Source: Acidimicrobiaceae bacterium
Lineage (GTDB): Bacteria; Actinomycetota; Acidimicrobiia; Acidimicrobiales; RAAP-2
Assembly (NCBI GenBank): GCA_003136415.1
Contig: PLEI01000021.1
Coordinates: 827 to 39,236 of the forward strand
Direction: 5' to 3'
DNA length: 38,410 bases
Both the position numbers and the translations under genes were made by a program. Shown in pieces: positions 1 through 7,361 of this stretch (its first letter is position 1; every line of letters begins with the position of its first letter). The notes under the pieces were generated by a model. That model did not search any database. It saw nothing but the letters and a program-made list of their open reading frames with translations, and was not told the DNA's origin.

Positions 1-585
1 CTCGACCACGTCTTTGAGCCGTTCTTCACGACCAAGCCCCGCGGCGAGGGCACCGGCCTCGGATTGCCGACGGTGTTCGGAATTGTCGCTCAAGCCGGTG
101 GGGAGATCCAGCTCTACTCCGAACCCGGTATCGGGACGACCTGTCGAGTACTGCTCCCGACCACCGACCGGACTCCGACAATCGGTCGTTCCCCCACTGA
201 ACCTCGCGATCTCCACGGGACCGAGACGGTTCTCGTTGTTGAAGACGAGGACGCTTTACGAGAGGTGGCGCGCAGGATCCTTTCTCGCAATGGCTACGTC
301 GTACTGACGAGCGCGAACGGCCCCGAGGCGATTGCCTTGGTCGAACGCCACACGGGAGTGATCGACCTGCTCTTGACCGATGTGATCATGCCGCAGATGC
401 TCGGTAAAGAAGTTGCGGCCAGGATCCAAGAGTTTCGCCCCGGACTGCCGGTGCTCTATATGTCGGGCTACGCGCGGCCGGTGCTTGGTCCGACCCTAGG
501 CGAGGAGATCGCGCTTCTCGAAAAGCCATTCTCGGAGCAACTCCTTCTCATCAAGGTTCGTGACGTCCTTGAGAATGTTCGGTAA
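1..585 (+). CDS. Hybrid sensor histidine kinase, C-terminal part (cut by window edge)
   Basis: The reading frame is open from base 1, so the 5' end lies outside the window. The first ~50 residues are the end of a HATPase_c domain: an FEPFFTTK F-box followed by a GEGTGLGL G-box and a short GGEIQLYSEPGIGT stretch. A linker of about 20 residues leads to a receiver domain (~75-194) with the acidic pair in VVEDED, a phospho-acceptor Asp in LLLTDVIMP (about residue 127 counted from base 1) and the conserved Lys in LEKPF. The protein is therefore a membrane or cytoplasmic kinase with a C-terminal receiver, which autophosphorylates and passes phosphate to its own receiver. The input domain and target are unknown. 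A weak hairpin (626-644, GAAGTC/GACTTC) follows the stop. Confidence 0.85.
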   Translation, partial: LDHVFEPFFTTKPRGEGTGLGLPTVFGIVAQAGGEIQLYSEPGIGTTCRVLLPTTDRTPTIGRSPTEPRDLHGTETVLVVEDEDALREVARRILSRNGYVVLTSANGPEAIALVERHTGVIDLLLTDVIMPQMLGKEVAARIQEFRPGLPVLYMSGYARPVLGPTLGEEIALLEKPFSEQLLLIKVRDVLENVR

Positions 586-795
586 GACGCCACAATCGAT
601 GGACCATCATCTGAACTGAGTCGACGAAGTCAACTGCCGACTTCATCGCGGTGTTGCCTCTCGCAGAACCCATCGTCATCGACATCCCCCATATTTGTCC
701 TTTTCCCTGCGTCGAGATGGTGAGGCGATCATCGCGGGGCCGGGGAAGGGCTGTAATGGCCGCGACGTCTGGTGGCAAATAGTGACGAAATCAGT

Positions 796-1010
796 GCCCG
801 ATCCGAAACGAGGAGCTGCGTTGCGGTCGTCGATGATCACTCGATGGTCGCCGAGGGTCTCGCGCATCATTTCTAGCCAGAACGACTTCGAGCTCGCAGG
901 CTTCGATGCGAGCGTGGCCGAGGCACTGACAATGATCGAGAGCAAGTGCCCACAGGTCGTGCTGATCGACTAGCACCTGCCCGACGGAGACGGAGACGCG
1001 GAGCAGATCC
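796..1010 (+). pseudogene. Broken response-regulator receiver domain
   Basis: Two frames together spell a NarL/LuxR-type receiver domain. Frame 1 at 823-873 reads AVVDDHSMVAEGLAHHF, which is the normal N-terminal strand with its acidic pair, then hits a TAG at 874-876. Frame 2 from 875 continues with SQNDFELAGFDASVAEAL and CPQVVLID, and a second TAG at 971-973 falls where the LDxxLPDGDG phospho-site loop should continue (HLPDGDGD is readable after it). One frameshift and one nonsense change therefore disable it, and the homology ends at about 1010, where IS481 sequence begins. It sits just downstream of a histidine kinase and may once have been its partner; that pairing is inference. Confidence 0.7.
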
Positions 1011-1026
1011 TTCAGTGCTGGCCAGT

Positions 1027-1482
1027 GTGAAAGCCGAGGTAGAGGGCAAGAGCATCCACCTGCAGCAGAACTATCACATCGGGCCGTTGAAGGTCTTGAT
1101 GTACTTGAAGCGCTACCACGACATCACGATGAGTGACTCTGGGGTCTGGAACATCTCGAAGCGCCTCGACATGAATCGGTTACCGAGCTGACAGCGCCAC
1201 AAGCAGCATAGGGAACGCTGGAAGCGTTACGAGAAGCCCCGGCCAGGTAATGGGGTCCAAATTGACGACGAGTTCATCTCGCCGATCACGGGCTCGAGGA
1301 AGAAGTACCACCAATTCACCGCCATCGACGACTGCACTCGCCTTCGGATCTACGACCGGCTAAGCCAAAAGAGCGCCATCTGGTTCCTCGACTGCGTCCT
1401 CGAGAAGCTCCCATTTCGAGTCGAGACGATTCAGACAGACAATGGGGCCGAATTCCAATCCAGTTTCCACTGGCACGTGCTG
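1027..1482 (+). pseudogene. IS481-family transposase fragment
   Basis: Read through one stop (TGA at 1189-1191), frame 1 gives the middle of an IS481-type DDE transposase. It has an N-terminal helical region (QQNYHIGPLKVLMYLKRYHD), then WKRYEKPRPGN, the first catalytic Asp in GVQIDDEF, KKYHQFTAIDDCTRLRIY, and the second Asp in ETIQTDNGAEFQSSFHWHVL. A few residues appear to be missing after TRLRIY. Homology stops abruptly at about 1482, before the catalytic Glu, where IS630 sequence in the opposite orientation takes over. The start, the last third and both ends of the IS are missing, so it cannot be active. Confidence 0.8.
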
Positions 1483-1775
1483 AACAGGGTTCATGCACAA
1501 CCCAACGACAGCACGCACCTGCTTGATGAAAAACGGATCCTCGGAAGCATGAGGGTGTCGATTGCCCACGACTTCCGACCGAATGCTTTCCAGATCCGAC
1601 TAAAGGTCGGTTGGCTCATACCCGTCGCCTTCGCCATGTCGCGCGTCGACCGGCGCGTTGCGTCGCGAGGCTTTTTGGTGAGCATCTTCACGACAAGCGT
1701 CTCGATGGCGTTGTCGCCGATGGTGCGGGGCACACCCGCAAGGAACTCGTCGACGATTGCGTTGGCACGTTCAGA
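1483..1775 (-). pseudogene. IS630-family transposase N-terminal fragment
   Basis: The minus strand carries the helix-turn-helix region of an IS630-type transposase: a segment ending AGVPRT, then DATRRSTRDMAKATGMSQ and PTFSRIWKAFGRK, in one frame. It then continues in another frame as SEDPFFIKQVRAVVGLCMNPV, so a frameshift lies near 1545. The DDE catalytic domain is absent because the fragment ends at the junction with the IS481 remnant. The two remnants face opposite ways and abut, which suggests nested insertion followed by deletion. Confidence 0.7.
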
Positions 1776-1927
1776 GTAGCGAGATGCGATCCGCGTAATT
1801 TTTGAAATGAATCTGCGCATCGATTTCGCGCACGGCAGGCGCGCTAGATATCTATCGTTTCTTCTTTTCCCAACTGGTACAGTCACGCGGGGGAGCCAAG
1901 ATTTGGTTCGCCAAGGGGGAAGAGAAG

Positions 1928-2203
1928 ATGGCGCTGGGAATCTATTTCATGCACGGCGGGTTCACGCCGGAGAAGTACGCGCAGGCGATCAGCCGGCTTG
2001 AAGCCGCGGGCCAGGGATCTCCACAAGGGCGTACCTATCACTTCGCTCTTGAGTCCGACGGTTCGATTCAAGTTTTCGACGTGTGGGAATCCCACGAGGA
2101 GTTTCACGCCTTCGGTGAGGTGTTGATGCCGATCCTGACCGAACTCGGTGTTGAATTAGGTGAGCCGATGGTGGCCACGGTACACAACGTCATTTTACCT
2201 TGA
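1928..2203 (+). CDS. Small ABM-like (dimeric alpha-beta barrel) protein
   Basis: This 91-residue protein starts at an ATG with a strong purine-rich ribosome site (GGGGGAAGAGAAG) directly upstream. The pattern (MALGIYF, a helix with YAQAISRLEAAGQG, a strand around YHFALESDGSIQVFDVWES, then FHAFGEVLMPILTELGVELG and a final VHN strand) matches a widespread actinobacterial family of single-domain ferredoxin-like folds related to the antibiotic biosynthesis monooxygenase (ABM) superfamily. Members dimerise; their substrate is generally unknown. It stands alone between IS debris and a chimeric gene. The family call rests on the overall motif order, not on catalytic residues, so an enzymatic role is not claimed. 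Confidence 0.7.
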   Translation: MALGIYFMHGGFTPEKYAQAISRLEAAGQGSPQGRTYHFALESDGSIQVFDVWESHEEFHAFGEVLMPILTELGVELGEPMVATVHNVILP

Positions 2204-2557
2204 CCTCAAACTTGGTCTTTGCGTTCGTCTCAATGACGAATGAAGACGGCCAACACCGAGGGTGACGAGGTGGGCTCCCCACCGGGTGTGGCCGTGAGAC
2301 GTTTTCGGCAACGGGCTGCGGTGCTCACCTTTCGCCAGCGGAACCAGTTGGCGTCCGGGACCGGCAAGAGAGAGGTCACGTTCAGAGCGCAGATGTGCAC
2401 CACGTCGTCGGTCGCCACGAAGATGCGTCATCGTCACTGGTCCGTATCGACGTGTGCGAGTGAATCAGGAATCGTGTTGCGGATCGCCAAACCGCTCGTG
2501 GCCTCTGACCGATGTCAAACCTCAACAACGTTATTTTGAGTTGACTAGCGAAGGCGA
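2204..2557. other. Intergenic stretch, no gene recognised
   Basis: About 350 bases between the ABM-like gene and the end of the minus-strand RidA-EAL ORF. Short ORFs exist on both strands, but none has a recognisable family or ribosome site. The segment borders a gene that has itself suffered a deletion, so it may be decayed coding DNA. Confidence 0.4.
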
Positions 2558-3088
2558 TCAAGGCGCCATTGGGCTCAATTGGTCGTCGACGGATCTTTGA
2601 ATCAAGGCGCGCGTTTCGCTTCGAGGAACTGCGCGCGAAAAGAGATAACCCTGGCCGAGCCCGCATCGCAGACTTCGAAGACGTTGAAGTTGGCGCGGAG
2701 TCTCTATGCCTTCAGCGAGCATTGTTATCTTGAGTTTGGATCCCGGGGAAACGATTGTCTCGCGCAGTAGGTCATTTTGCTCACTTGGTGCCGTGGGGTT
2801 GACGAATGACTTGTCAATCTTGATGATTCGCTCGATGCCATCAAGATCACCGGGCTCGGCCAGTAGCGTCGCCATGATCGACAGGCCGGTCGCCCGAGCG
2901 GCCTCGCGTCCCTCTTCGAGGCTGAGTTCGCGACCCACTTTGCCCTGGATAATTTGCGATCCGTTGATCGGGCCGTGACCACCGACGTGGACCATGTCAT
3001 TGATGACGACGCAGGCTAAGTAGTTGCCGGCGGGCGGCAAGGCGGATGGTAATTTGATATTCAGTTCCTGGAGTCTTTCGCTGATCAA
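2558..3088 (-). CDS. Chimera: RidA-like N-terminus joined in frame to EAL-domain C-terminus
   Basis: Residues ~1-90 (ISERLQELNIKLP, ACVVINDMVHVGGHGPI, SLEEGREAARATGLSIMATL, GDLDGIERIIK) are a RidA/YjgF-family domain, which normally deaminates reactive enamine/imine intermediates as a trimer. At residue ~90 the RidA domain stops before its last strands and conserved C-terminal Arg/Glu region. The sequence becomes the end of an EAL phosphodiesterase domain: IKIDKSFV, LKITMLAEGIET, LGQGYLF. The EAL part lacks the EAL motif and most metal ligands, so no c-di-GMP hydrolysis is expected. The join lies at a shared RIIK/IIKID segment, as expected from a deletion between short similar sequences. The start codon is a TTG (3086-3088) without a clear ribosome site. 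It is probably a dead or dying gene. Confidence 0.75.
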   Translation of the reverse strand: MISERLQELNIKLPSALPPAGNYLACVVINDMVHVGGHGPINGSQIIQGKVGRELSLEEGREAARATGLSIMATLLAEPGDLDGIERIIKIDKSFVNPTAPSEQNDLLRETIVSPGSKLKITMLAEGIETPRQLQRLRSLRCGLGQGYLFSRAVPRSETRALIQRSVDDQLSPMAP

Positions 3089-3208
3089 CGGTCACTGCAC
3101 AGCGGCGAGTTTCCCCTGTCGCGTGGACCATCGTGGTTTTGAGCGCGGGCCCCGTCCGCGGCCGCGCGTGACCGTCACGATGCCGTTGCCCTACCATTTG
3201 CGGTACCC

Positions 3209-3559
3209 ATGAAGAAATACGCCCTTGGCCTCGATCTGTTGTTCGTCCTGCTTTTCGTAACCATCGGACTTTCGGCGCATCAGCACGGCATCACCGCGGG
3301 CCAGTTGGCGTCGGTGACGTGGCCCTTCGCGGTCGGACTTGGCGTCGGTTGGCTCGTGACCCGGCGCCGACACCGTTCTGGTGACGCGCCCCTCGACGGT
3401 TTCATCATCGTCGTCATCACGGTTGCGTTGGGCATGATCTTGCGAGTGGTGTCGAGTCAGGGAACGGCACTCGCCTTCATCATCGTGGCGCTGGCGTTCT
3501 TGTCACTCTTCCTGGTGGGATGGCGACTGGTCGTTCGGGTTCTGATACGCCGCCGCTAG
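3209..3559 (+). CDS. DUF3054 family membrane protein
   Basis: This 116-residue protein has four hydrophobic segments (about residues 5-22, 35-50, 63-82 and 88-110) separated by short charged loops, including TRRRHRSGD between the second and third. The order LDLLFVLLFVTIGLSAHQHG, then TWPFAVGLGVGWLV, then LRVVSSQGTALAFIIVALAFL fits the DUF3054 family, common in actinomycetes and of unknown function. It begins with ATG at 3209 and ends in a basic VLIRRR tail, consistent with a cytoplasmic C-terminus. No partner gene is adjacent; the next gene starts 89 bases downstream with its own upstream region. Confidence 0.75.
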   Translation: MKKYALGLDLLFVLLFVTIGLSAHQHGITAGQLASVTWPFAVGLGVGWLVTRRRHRSGDAPLDGFIIVVITVALGMILRVVSSQGTALAFIIVALAFLSLFLVGWRLVVRVLIRRR

Positions 3560-3648
3560 CACTGGGCGCCATCGAGAGCGGACCCCATCAGATCAACGCG
3601 ACTACGTCGGCGCTGAATCTTTGGCGTAGGTCCTCTGACTAGTGTCAA

Positions 3649-5082
3649 GTGATGACGACGTCGCTTCGCACTGGCACGGTTGATTCTCCACGACGTTGGC
3701 ACCGCCGTCTCAGCGCCGGAGCCGGGCTGGCGGTTTTAGCGACGTCTTTCCTATTGGGCGGGGCGAAGCTCGCCGACAGCGCGATGGCGGCTCCCGCGGC
3801 GACGACCCAATGGCTGGGGTATCACGGTGGCGCAAATGGGGCCGGCGCGGCGGTGGGAATTAGCTCGGTGAACACCACATCGGCGAAATGGACGTCGCCG
3901 GTACTTGACGGTCAGGTCTATGCTGAGCCACTCGTCTACGCCCACGAAGTCGTCGTCGCCACCGAGAACAACTCGGTCTACGCACTCTCGAGCGGCACCG
4001 GTGCCGTGCTCTGGCACAAGCACCTCGCACCGGCGGTGCCCTCACGCGAATTGCCGTGTGGCAACATCTCGCCCCTGGTGGGTATTTCCGGTACGCCGGT
4101 TATCGATCCGGTGCGTCACGAGGTCTTCGCCCTCGCCTTCGAAGTCGCTGGCGGTGTTCCCGTGCACTACGTGTGGGGGCTCAACGTCAACAACGGTGCA
4201 CTCATGTTACGACGCGCGCTCTCGACACCCACGCCCGACCAACTCCCGTATCTCAACCGCAGCGGGCTCGCGCTCTCGCACGGTTCGATCATTTACACCT
4301 TCGGTGGCAACTACGGAGACTGCGAGACGTATCACGGCGTGGTGGGCGCATTGAAGGAGACCGGTGCAAAGGTCGGCTCCTTCGTGGTCGATTCGGCCTC
4401 GGGTCAGAGCCAGGGCGCCGTGTGGATGGGTGGCGCGGCACCCGCGATCGACGCCGCGGGCAATGTCTGGGTCACCTCGGGCAACGGTTCAGTGACGTCG
4501 TCAGGACGTCCCTACGACCACAGCGACGGTGTCCTCGAGCTCACCTCGACGATGCACCTCAAGTCGTTCTTCGCTCCGTCGAATTGGGCCCAGGATAATG
4601 CCAGCGACGCCGACCTGTCCGCCGAGCCGGCGGTCTTGAGTAACGGCCTGGTCGTGGCCACGGGCAAATCGGGACACATCTATTTGCTCCGCGCCAGTCA
4701 CCTCGGTGGCGTTGGTGGGCAGATTTCGACTATCGATTCCAATTGCGGTGACGTGCTCGACGGGGGTTTCTCCCTCCATGGTCGCATCCTCTTCCTCCCC
4801 TGCATGTCGGGGACCGAAGCCGTGCGCGTCACGTCGAGTCCCGCGGCCGTCAAAGTCATCTGGCACGCGTCCGTCGGCAGCGGCCCTCCCGTCATGGCCG
4901 CGCAACTGGTCTGGACTATTGGTAGCGATGGCGTGCTCTACGGACTTAATCCCGATAACGGTAAGGTCGTGCAGCGCGCGCCCTTGGGCAGTCTGGCGAA
5001 CCACTTTTCGACGCCGAGCGTGGGGGCGGGATTGCTGCTCGCGCCGATCTCCCAACGGGTAGTGGCCTTCTCCGCCACGTAG
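3649..5082 (+). CDS. Secreted PQQ-type beta-propeller repeat protein
   Basis: The 477-residue product has an N-terminal signal (basic RRWHRR, hydrophobic AGAGLAVLATSFLLGGAKLA, likely cleavage after SAMA). Repeated blades of the PQQ/WD40-like type follow, for example GQVYAEPLVYAHEVVVATENNSVYALSSGTGAVLWHK in motif form, then blades with GTPVIDP, PAIDAAGNVWVTSGNGSV, SAEPAVLSNGLVVATGKSGHIYLL and GVLYGLNPDNGKVV. Four cysteines (in LPCGN, GDCETY, SNCGD and LPCMSG) could form two disulfides outside the cell. No catalytic dehydrogenase signature is visible, so a binding or structural role is more likely than an enzyme. Start is GTG 3649 or ATG 3652; both precede the signal peptide. Confidence 0.75.
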   Translation: MMTTSLRTGTVDSPRRWHRRLSAGAGLAVLATSFLLGGAKLADSAMAAPAATTQWLGYHGGANGAGAAVGISSVNTTSAKWTSPVLDGQVYAEPLVYAHEVVVATENNSVYALSSGTGAVLWHKHLAPAVPSRELPCGNISPLVGISGTPVIDPVRHEVFALAFEVAGGVPVHYVWGLNVNNGALMLRRALSTPTPDQLPYLNRSGLALSHGSIIYTFGGNYGDCETYHGVVGALKETGAKVGSFVVDSASGQSQGAVWMGGAAPAIDAAGNVWVTSGNGSVTSSGRPYDHSDGVLELTSTMHLKSFFAPSNWAQDNASDADLSAEPAVLSNGLVVATGKSGHIYLLRASHLGGVGGQISTIDSNCGDVLDGGFSLHGRILFLPCMSGTEAVRVTSSPAAVKVIWHASVGSGPPVMAAQLVWTIGSDGVLYGLNPDNGKVVQRAPLGSLANHFSTPSVGAGLLLAPISQRVVAFSAT

Positions 5083-5142
5083 CCCCTCATCGAAGGGCGT
5101 GGGACCAAAGGCCCGACGTCGTCACGCCGGCTCAAAATGTTG

Positions 5143-5163
5143 ATACCCTAGGGGGTATATAAT
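5143..5163 (+). promoter_or_regulatory. CsoR/CstR-type operator overlapping a TATAAT -10 box
   Basis: An exact 6-bp inverted repeat ATACCC-TAGG-GGGTAT occupies 5143-5158, the classic G-tract operator form of the CsoR/CstR/FrmR repressor family. A perfect TATAAT at 5158-5163 begins on its last base, so a bound repressor would block the promoter. The AGGAG ribosome site (5171-5175) and ATG of the repressor gene follow at once, which implies autoregulation of this operon. Confidence 0.8.
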
Positions 5164-5180
5164 TTAGAGTAGGAGTAACG

Positions 5181-5468
5181 ATGGCGATGCAAGAACCCAC
5201 TCACGTCCTGCAGGACGAAGGGCAGCTCGCGCAGATTACTCTGCGCGTTAAGCGCGCCCACGGGCAGATGGGCGCCATCGTGCGCATGCTCGAGGAGGGC
5301 CGCTCCTGCGACGAGATCGTGACGCAGATGTCCGCCGTCTCCAAGGCCGTGCATACCGCTGCCTTCATGCTCATCTCGTCGTCGCTGCGCGAATGCATCG
5401 CCGATCCCGGTGTTGATTCTGAGGCGGTCGCCAAGAAACTCCAGAAGCTCTTTTTGAGTCTGGCGTAG
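5181..5468 (+). CDS. cstR: CsoR-family repressor of the persulfide-sensing (CstR) type
   Basis: This 95-residue all-helical DUF156 protein has the family's RVKRAHGQMGAIVRMLEEG helix. Aligned to M. tuberculosis CsoR, it keeps both cysteines (C43 and C72; 29 residues apart as in the family) but has Ser68 where Cu(I) sensors have the ligand His. Two Cys without the His is the pattern of CstR, which senses persulfides through a Cys-Cys di/trisulfide and then leaves its operator. The next gene, 9 bases downstream, is a CoA-disulfide reductase/rhodanese, a persulfide enzyme, which supports that reading. The gene has an AGGAG site 5 bases before its ATG and a matching operator upstream. A sensor of another metal is the alternative. 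Confidence 0.85.
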   Translation: MAMQEPTHVLQDEGQLAQITLRVKRAHGQMGAIVRMLEEGRSCDEIVTQMSAVSKAVHTAAFMLISSSLRECIADPGVDSEAVAKKLQKLFLSLA

Positions 5469-5477
5469 GGAGTCGAC

Positions 5478-7127
5478 ATGAAAGTAGTGATCATCGGGGG
5501 AGTCGCGGGTGGCATGTCGGTCGCGACGCGGCTGCGTCGACTCGACAACGACGCGTCCATCATCGTGATCGAGCGCAGTGCGCACGTTTCCTACGCCAAC
5601 TGCGGGCTTCCCTATTACGTGGGCGGCATCATCGAGGACGAGTCCGATTTGTTGTTGCAGACGCCCGATTCCTTGTACGAGCGATTCCGTATCGACGTGC
5701 GGGTGCTCACCGAGGCGACGAGCATCGACCCTCAGGCCCGGCGCGTCACGGTGCGCGACGTGGCGACGTCGATGGACTACGACCTCGACTACGACGCGCT
5801 GGTGTTGAGTCCCGGTGCTTCGCCCATCATTCCGGCAATCCCCGGCGTGGAGCGCGCGTATCCGTTGCGCACCGTCGAAGACGTGCAACGTCTCAGCCAG
5901 ATAGTCAACGCTGCGCCACGCTGCGCGGTCGTCATTGGGGGAGGCTTCATCGGCCTCGAGATTGCCGAGAATTTGATGCACCGCGGTATTGCGACCTCGG
6001 TCGTTGAAGCGTCGTCGCAGTTGCTTGCACCCCTCGATCCCGAGATGGCCTCGCTGGTCGCTGAAGAAGTCGTGCGTCAAGGGGTCGGACTTCATCTGAG
6101 CGGCGCCGTCGCCCGCATCGCGCCGCGATCGGTGTCGTTGAGCTCGGGCGAGGTGCTCGAGGCCGACCTGGTGGTCCTGGCGATTGGCGTGCGCCCCGAC
6201 ATCGCGCTGGCGCGGGCGGCGGGTCTGGAGATTGGCCCCCGCGGCGGTGTGGCCGTTAATGGCTTCAATCAGACGAGCGAGCCGAGTATCTACGCGTTGG
6301 GCGACGCCGCCGAGAAGATGGACGCCCTCGACGGCAGCGCCACGCTGGTGCCGTTGGCCAATATCGCCAATCGTCACGGACGACTCGTCGCGGACCACCT
6401 GGCCGGCCGCGACGTGCGACCGCGCACCACCATCGCCACTTCAATCGTCAAGGTATTCGATCTCACCATCGCCACCACGGGCTGGAACGAGAAGCGACTC
6501 GAAGCGGCCGGACGACGCGCGATCGTCATCCATACTCACCCCTCCTCACACGCGGGCTATTACCCGGGCGCCCAACCGATGGCGCTCAAGATTCTCGTGG
6601 ACCCGGCGACCGGCGCACTGCTGGGCGCCCAGGGGGTCGGCACCGACGGCGTCGACAAGCGCATCGACGTTCTGGCGACCGCTATTCGCGGCGGCATCAG
6701 CGCGCCGGAGTTGGCCGACTTGGAGCTCGCCTACGCGCCACCCTTTGGATCGGCCAAGGACCCCGTCAACATGCTCGGCTACGTGGCCGAGAACGTGCTC
6801 TCGGGGCTCGAACGCACCGTTCAGTGGCACGAGGTCGACGACTACCGCGAGCGAGGAGCCACTTTTGTCGACGTGCGAAGCCACGCGGAGTACCAGCGTG
6901 GCTCCCTGCCGGGCGCGATCAACATCCCCATCGACCAGTTGCGCGAACGTCGAGGCGAGGTCGATGGCCGCAACGTCGTCGTGTTCTGCCAAGTCGGCCA
7001 GCGCGGCCACGTCGCGACGCAGTTGCTGAGCCAATGGGGAATGAATGTGCGCAACCTGGACGGCGGCTACGCCACGTGGCGCCACTCGCCGGCCTTCGGA
7101 CAGCTCGCCGTGGCGATGAGTCATTAG
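5478..7127 (+). CDS. cdr: CoA-disulfide reductase with C-terminal rhodanese domain
   Basis: This 549-residue FAD enzyme combines an N-terminal pyridine nucleotide-disulfide oxidoreductase fold with a rhodanese domain. Visible are the FAD-binding VVIIGGVAGGMSVATRLRR, the single redox Cys42 in SYANCGLPYY (no CxxC, as in CoA-disulfide reductases), the NAD(P)H site VVIGGGFIGLEIAE (~151-164), IYALGDAAE, and a dimerisation domain (~325-445). The rhodanese part (~447-549) has C504 in FCQVGQRG. Such fusions (CoADR-RHD, Npsr) reduce persulfides and polysulfides, or CoA disulfide, with NAD(P)H in the cytoplasm. Co-transcription with a CstR-like repressor suggests induction by sulfane sulfur. Length and domain order are normal for the family. 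Confidence 0.9.
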   Translation: MKVVIIGGVAGGMSVATRLRRLDNDASIIVIERSAHVSYANCGLPYYVGGIIEDESDLLLQTPDSLYERFRIDVRVLTEATSIDPQARRVTVRDVATSMDYDLDYDALVLSPGASPIIPAIPGVERAYPLRTVEDVQRLSQIVNAAPRCAVVIGGGFIGLEIAENLMHRGIATSVVEASSQLLAPLDPEMASLVAEEVVRQGVGLHLSGAVARIAPRSVSLSSGEVLEADLVVLAIGVRPDIALARAAGLEIGPRGGVAVNGFNQTSEPSIYALGDAAEKMDALDGSATLVPLANIANRHGRLVADHLAGRDVRPRTTIATSIVKVFDLTIATTGWNEKRLEAAGRRAIVIHTHPSSHAGYYPGAQPMALKILVDPATGALLGAQGVGTDGVDKRIDVLATAIRGGISAPELADLELAYAPPFGSAKDPVNMLGYVAENVLSGLERTVQWHEVDDYRERGATFVDVRSHAEYQRGSLPGAINIPIDQLRERRGEVDGRNVVVFCQVGQRGHVATQLLSQWGMNVRNLDGGYATWRHSPAFGQLAVAMSH

Positions 7128-7199
7128 CCGATCCATCGACGTTACCTCGCATCAGACCACCGCGATCTCATCACTACAACAAGTAAGAAAGTAGGAAGT

Positions 7200-7361
7200 A
7201 TGTGTCACCGAACTACCTGTCGACGTTGTGGCAACGCCACCTGGTCGGGCTGCGGTAATCACATTGAACAGGCCCTCAAGGGAGTACCTGCGTCCGAGCG
7301 TTGCGGGTGCGTGGACGAACCCTCCACGGGTGGATTCTTCTCGCGTCTCCTGGGTCGGTGA
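7200..7361 (+). CDS. 53-residue Cys-rich mini-protein (zinc-ribbon-like)
   Basis: A short ORF starts at ATG 7200 with AGGA just upstream (7193-7196) and ends at TGA 7359-7361. The product has six cysteines: C2, C7, C10, C18, C35 and C37. The sequence MCHRTTCRRCGNATWSGCG, followed by H21, A25, V29 and a CGC, resembles a family of tiny actinobacterial proteins of unknown function beginning MC.. TC..CG..TWSGCG. Two CxxC/CxC knuckles suggest a bound zinc. Its stop overlaps the GTG of the methyltransferase gene (GTGA), so the two are translationally coupled. It follows the persulfide operon by 72 bases and may belong to it. Confidence 0.75.
   Translation: MCHRTTCRRCGNATWSGCGNHIEQALKGVPASERCGCVDEPSTGGFFSRLLGR

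Noticed and set aside
2230-2418. A 62-codon minus-strand ORF in the 2204-2557 gap
   Set aside because: It reads a little like protein (VVHICALNVTSLLPVPDANW) but has no recognised family, no ribosome site and no neighbour to support it.
5148-6398. A 416-codon open frame on the minus strand
   Set aside because: It is antisense to the CoA-disulfide reductase and the repressor gene. The product is rich in His, Arg, Asp and Gly without any fold pattern, as expected opposite a high-GC gene.
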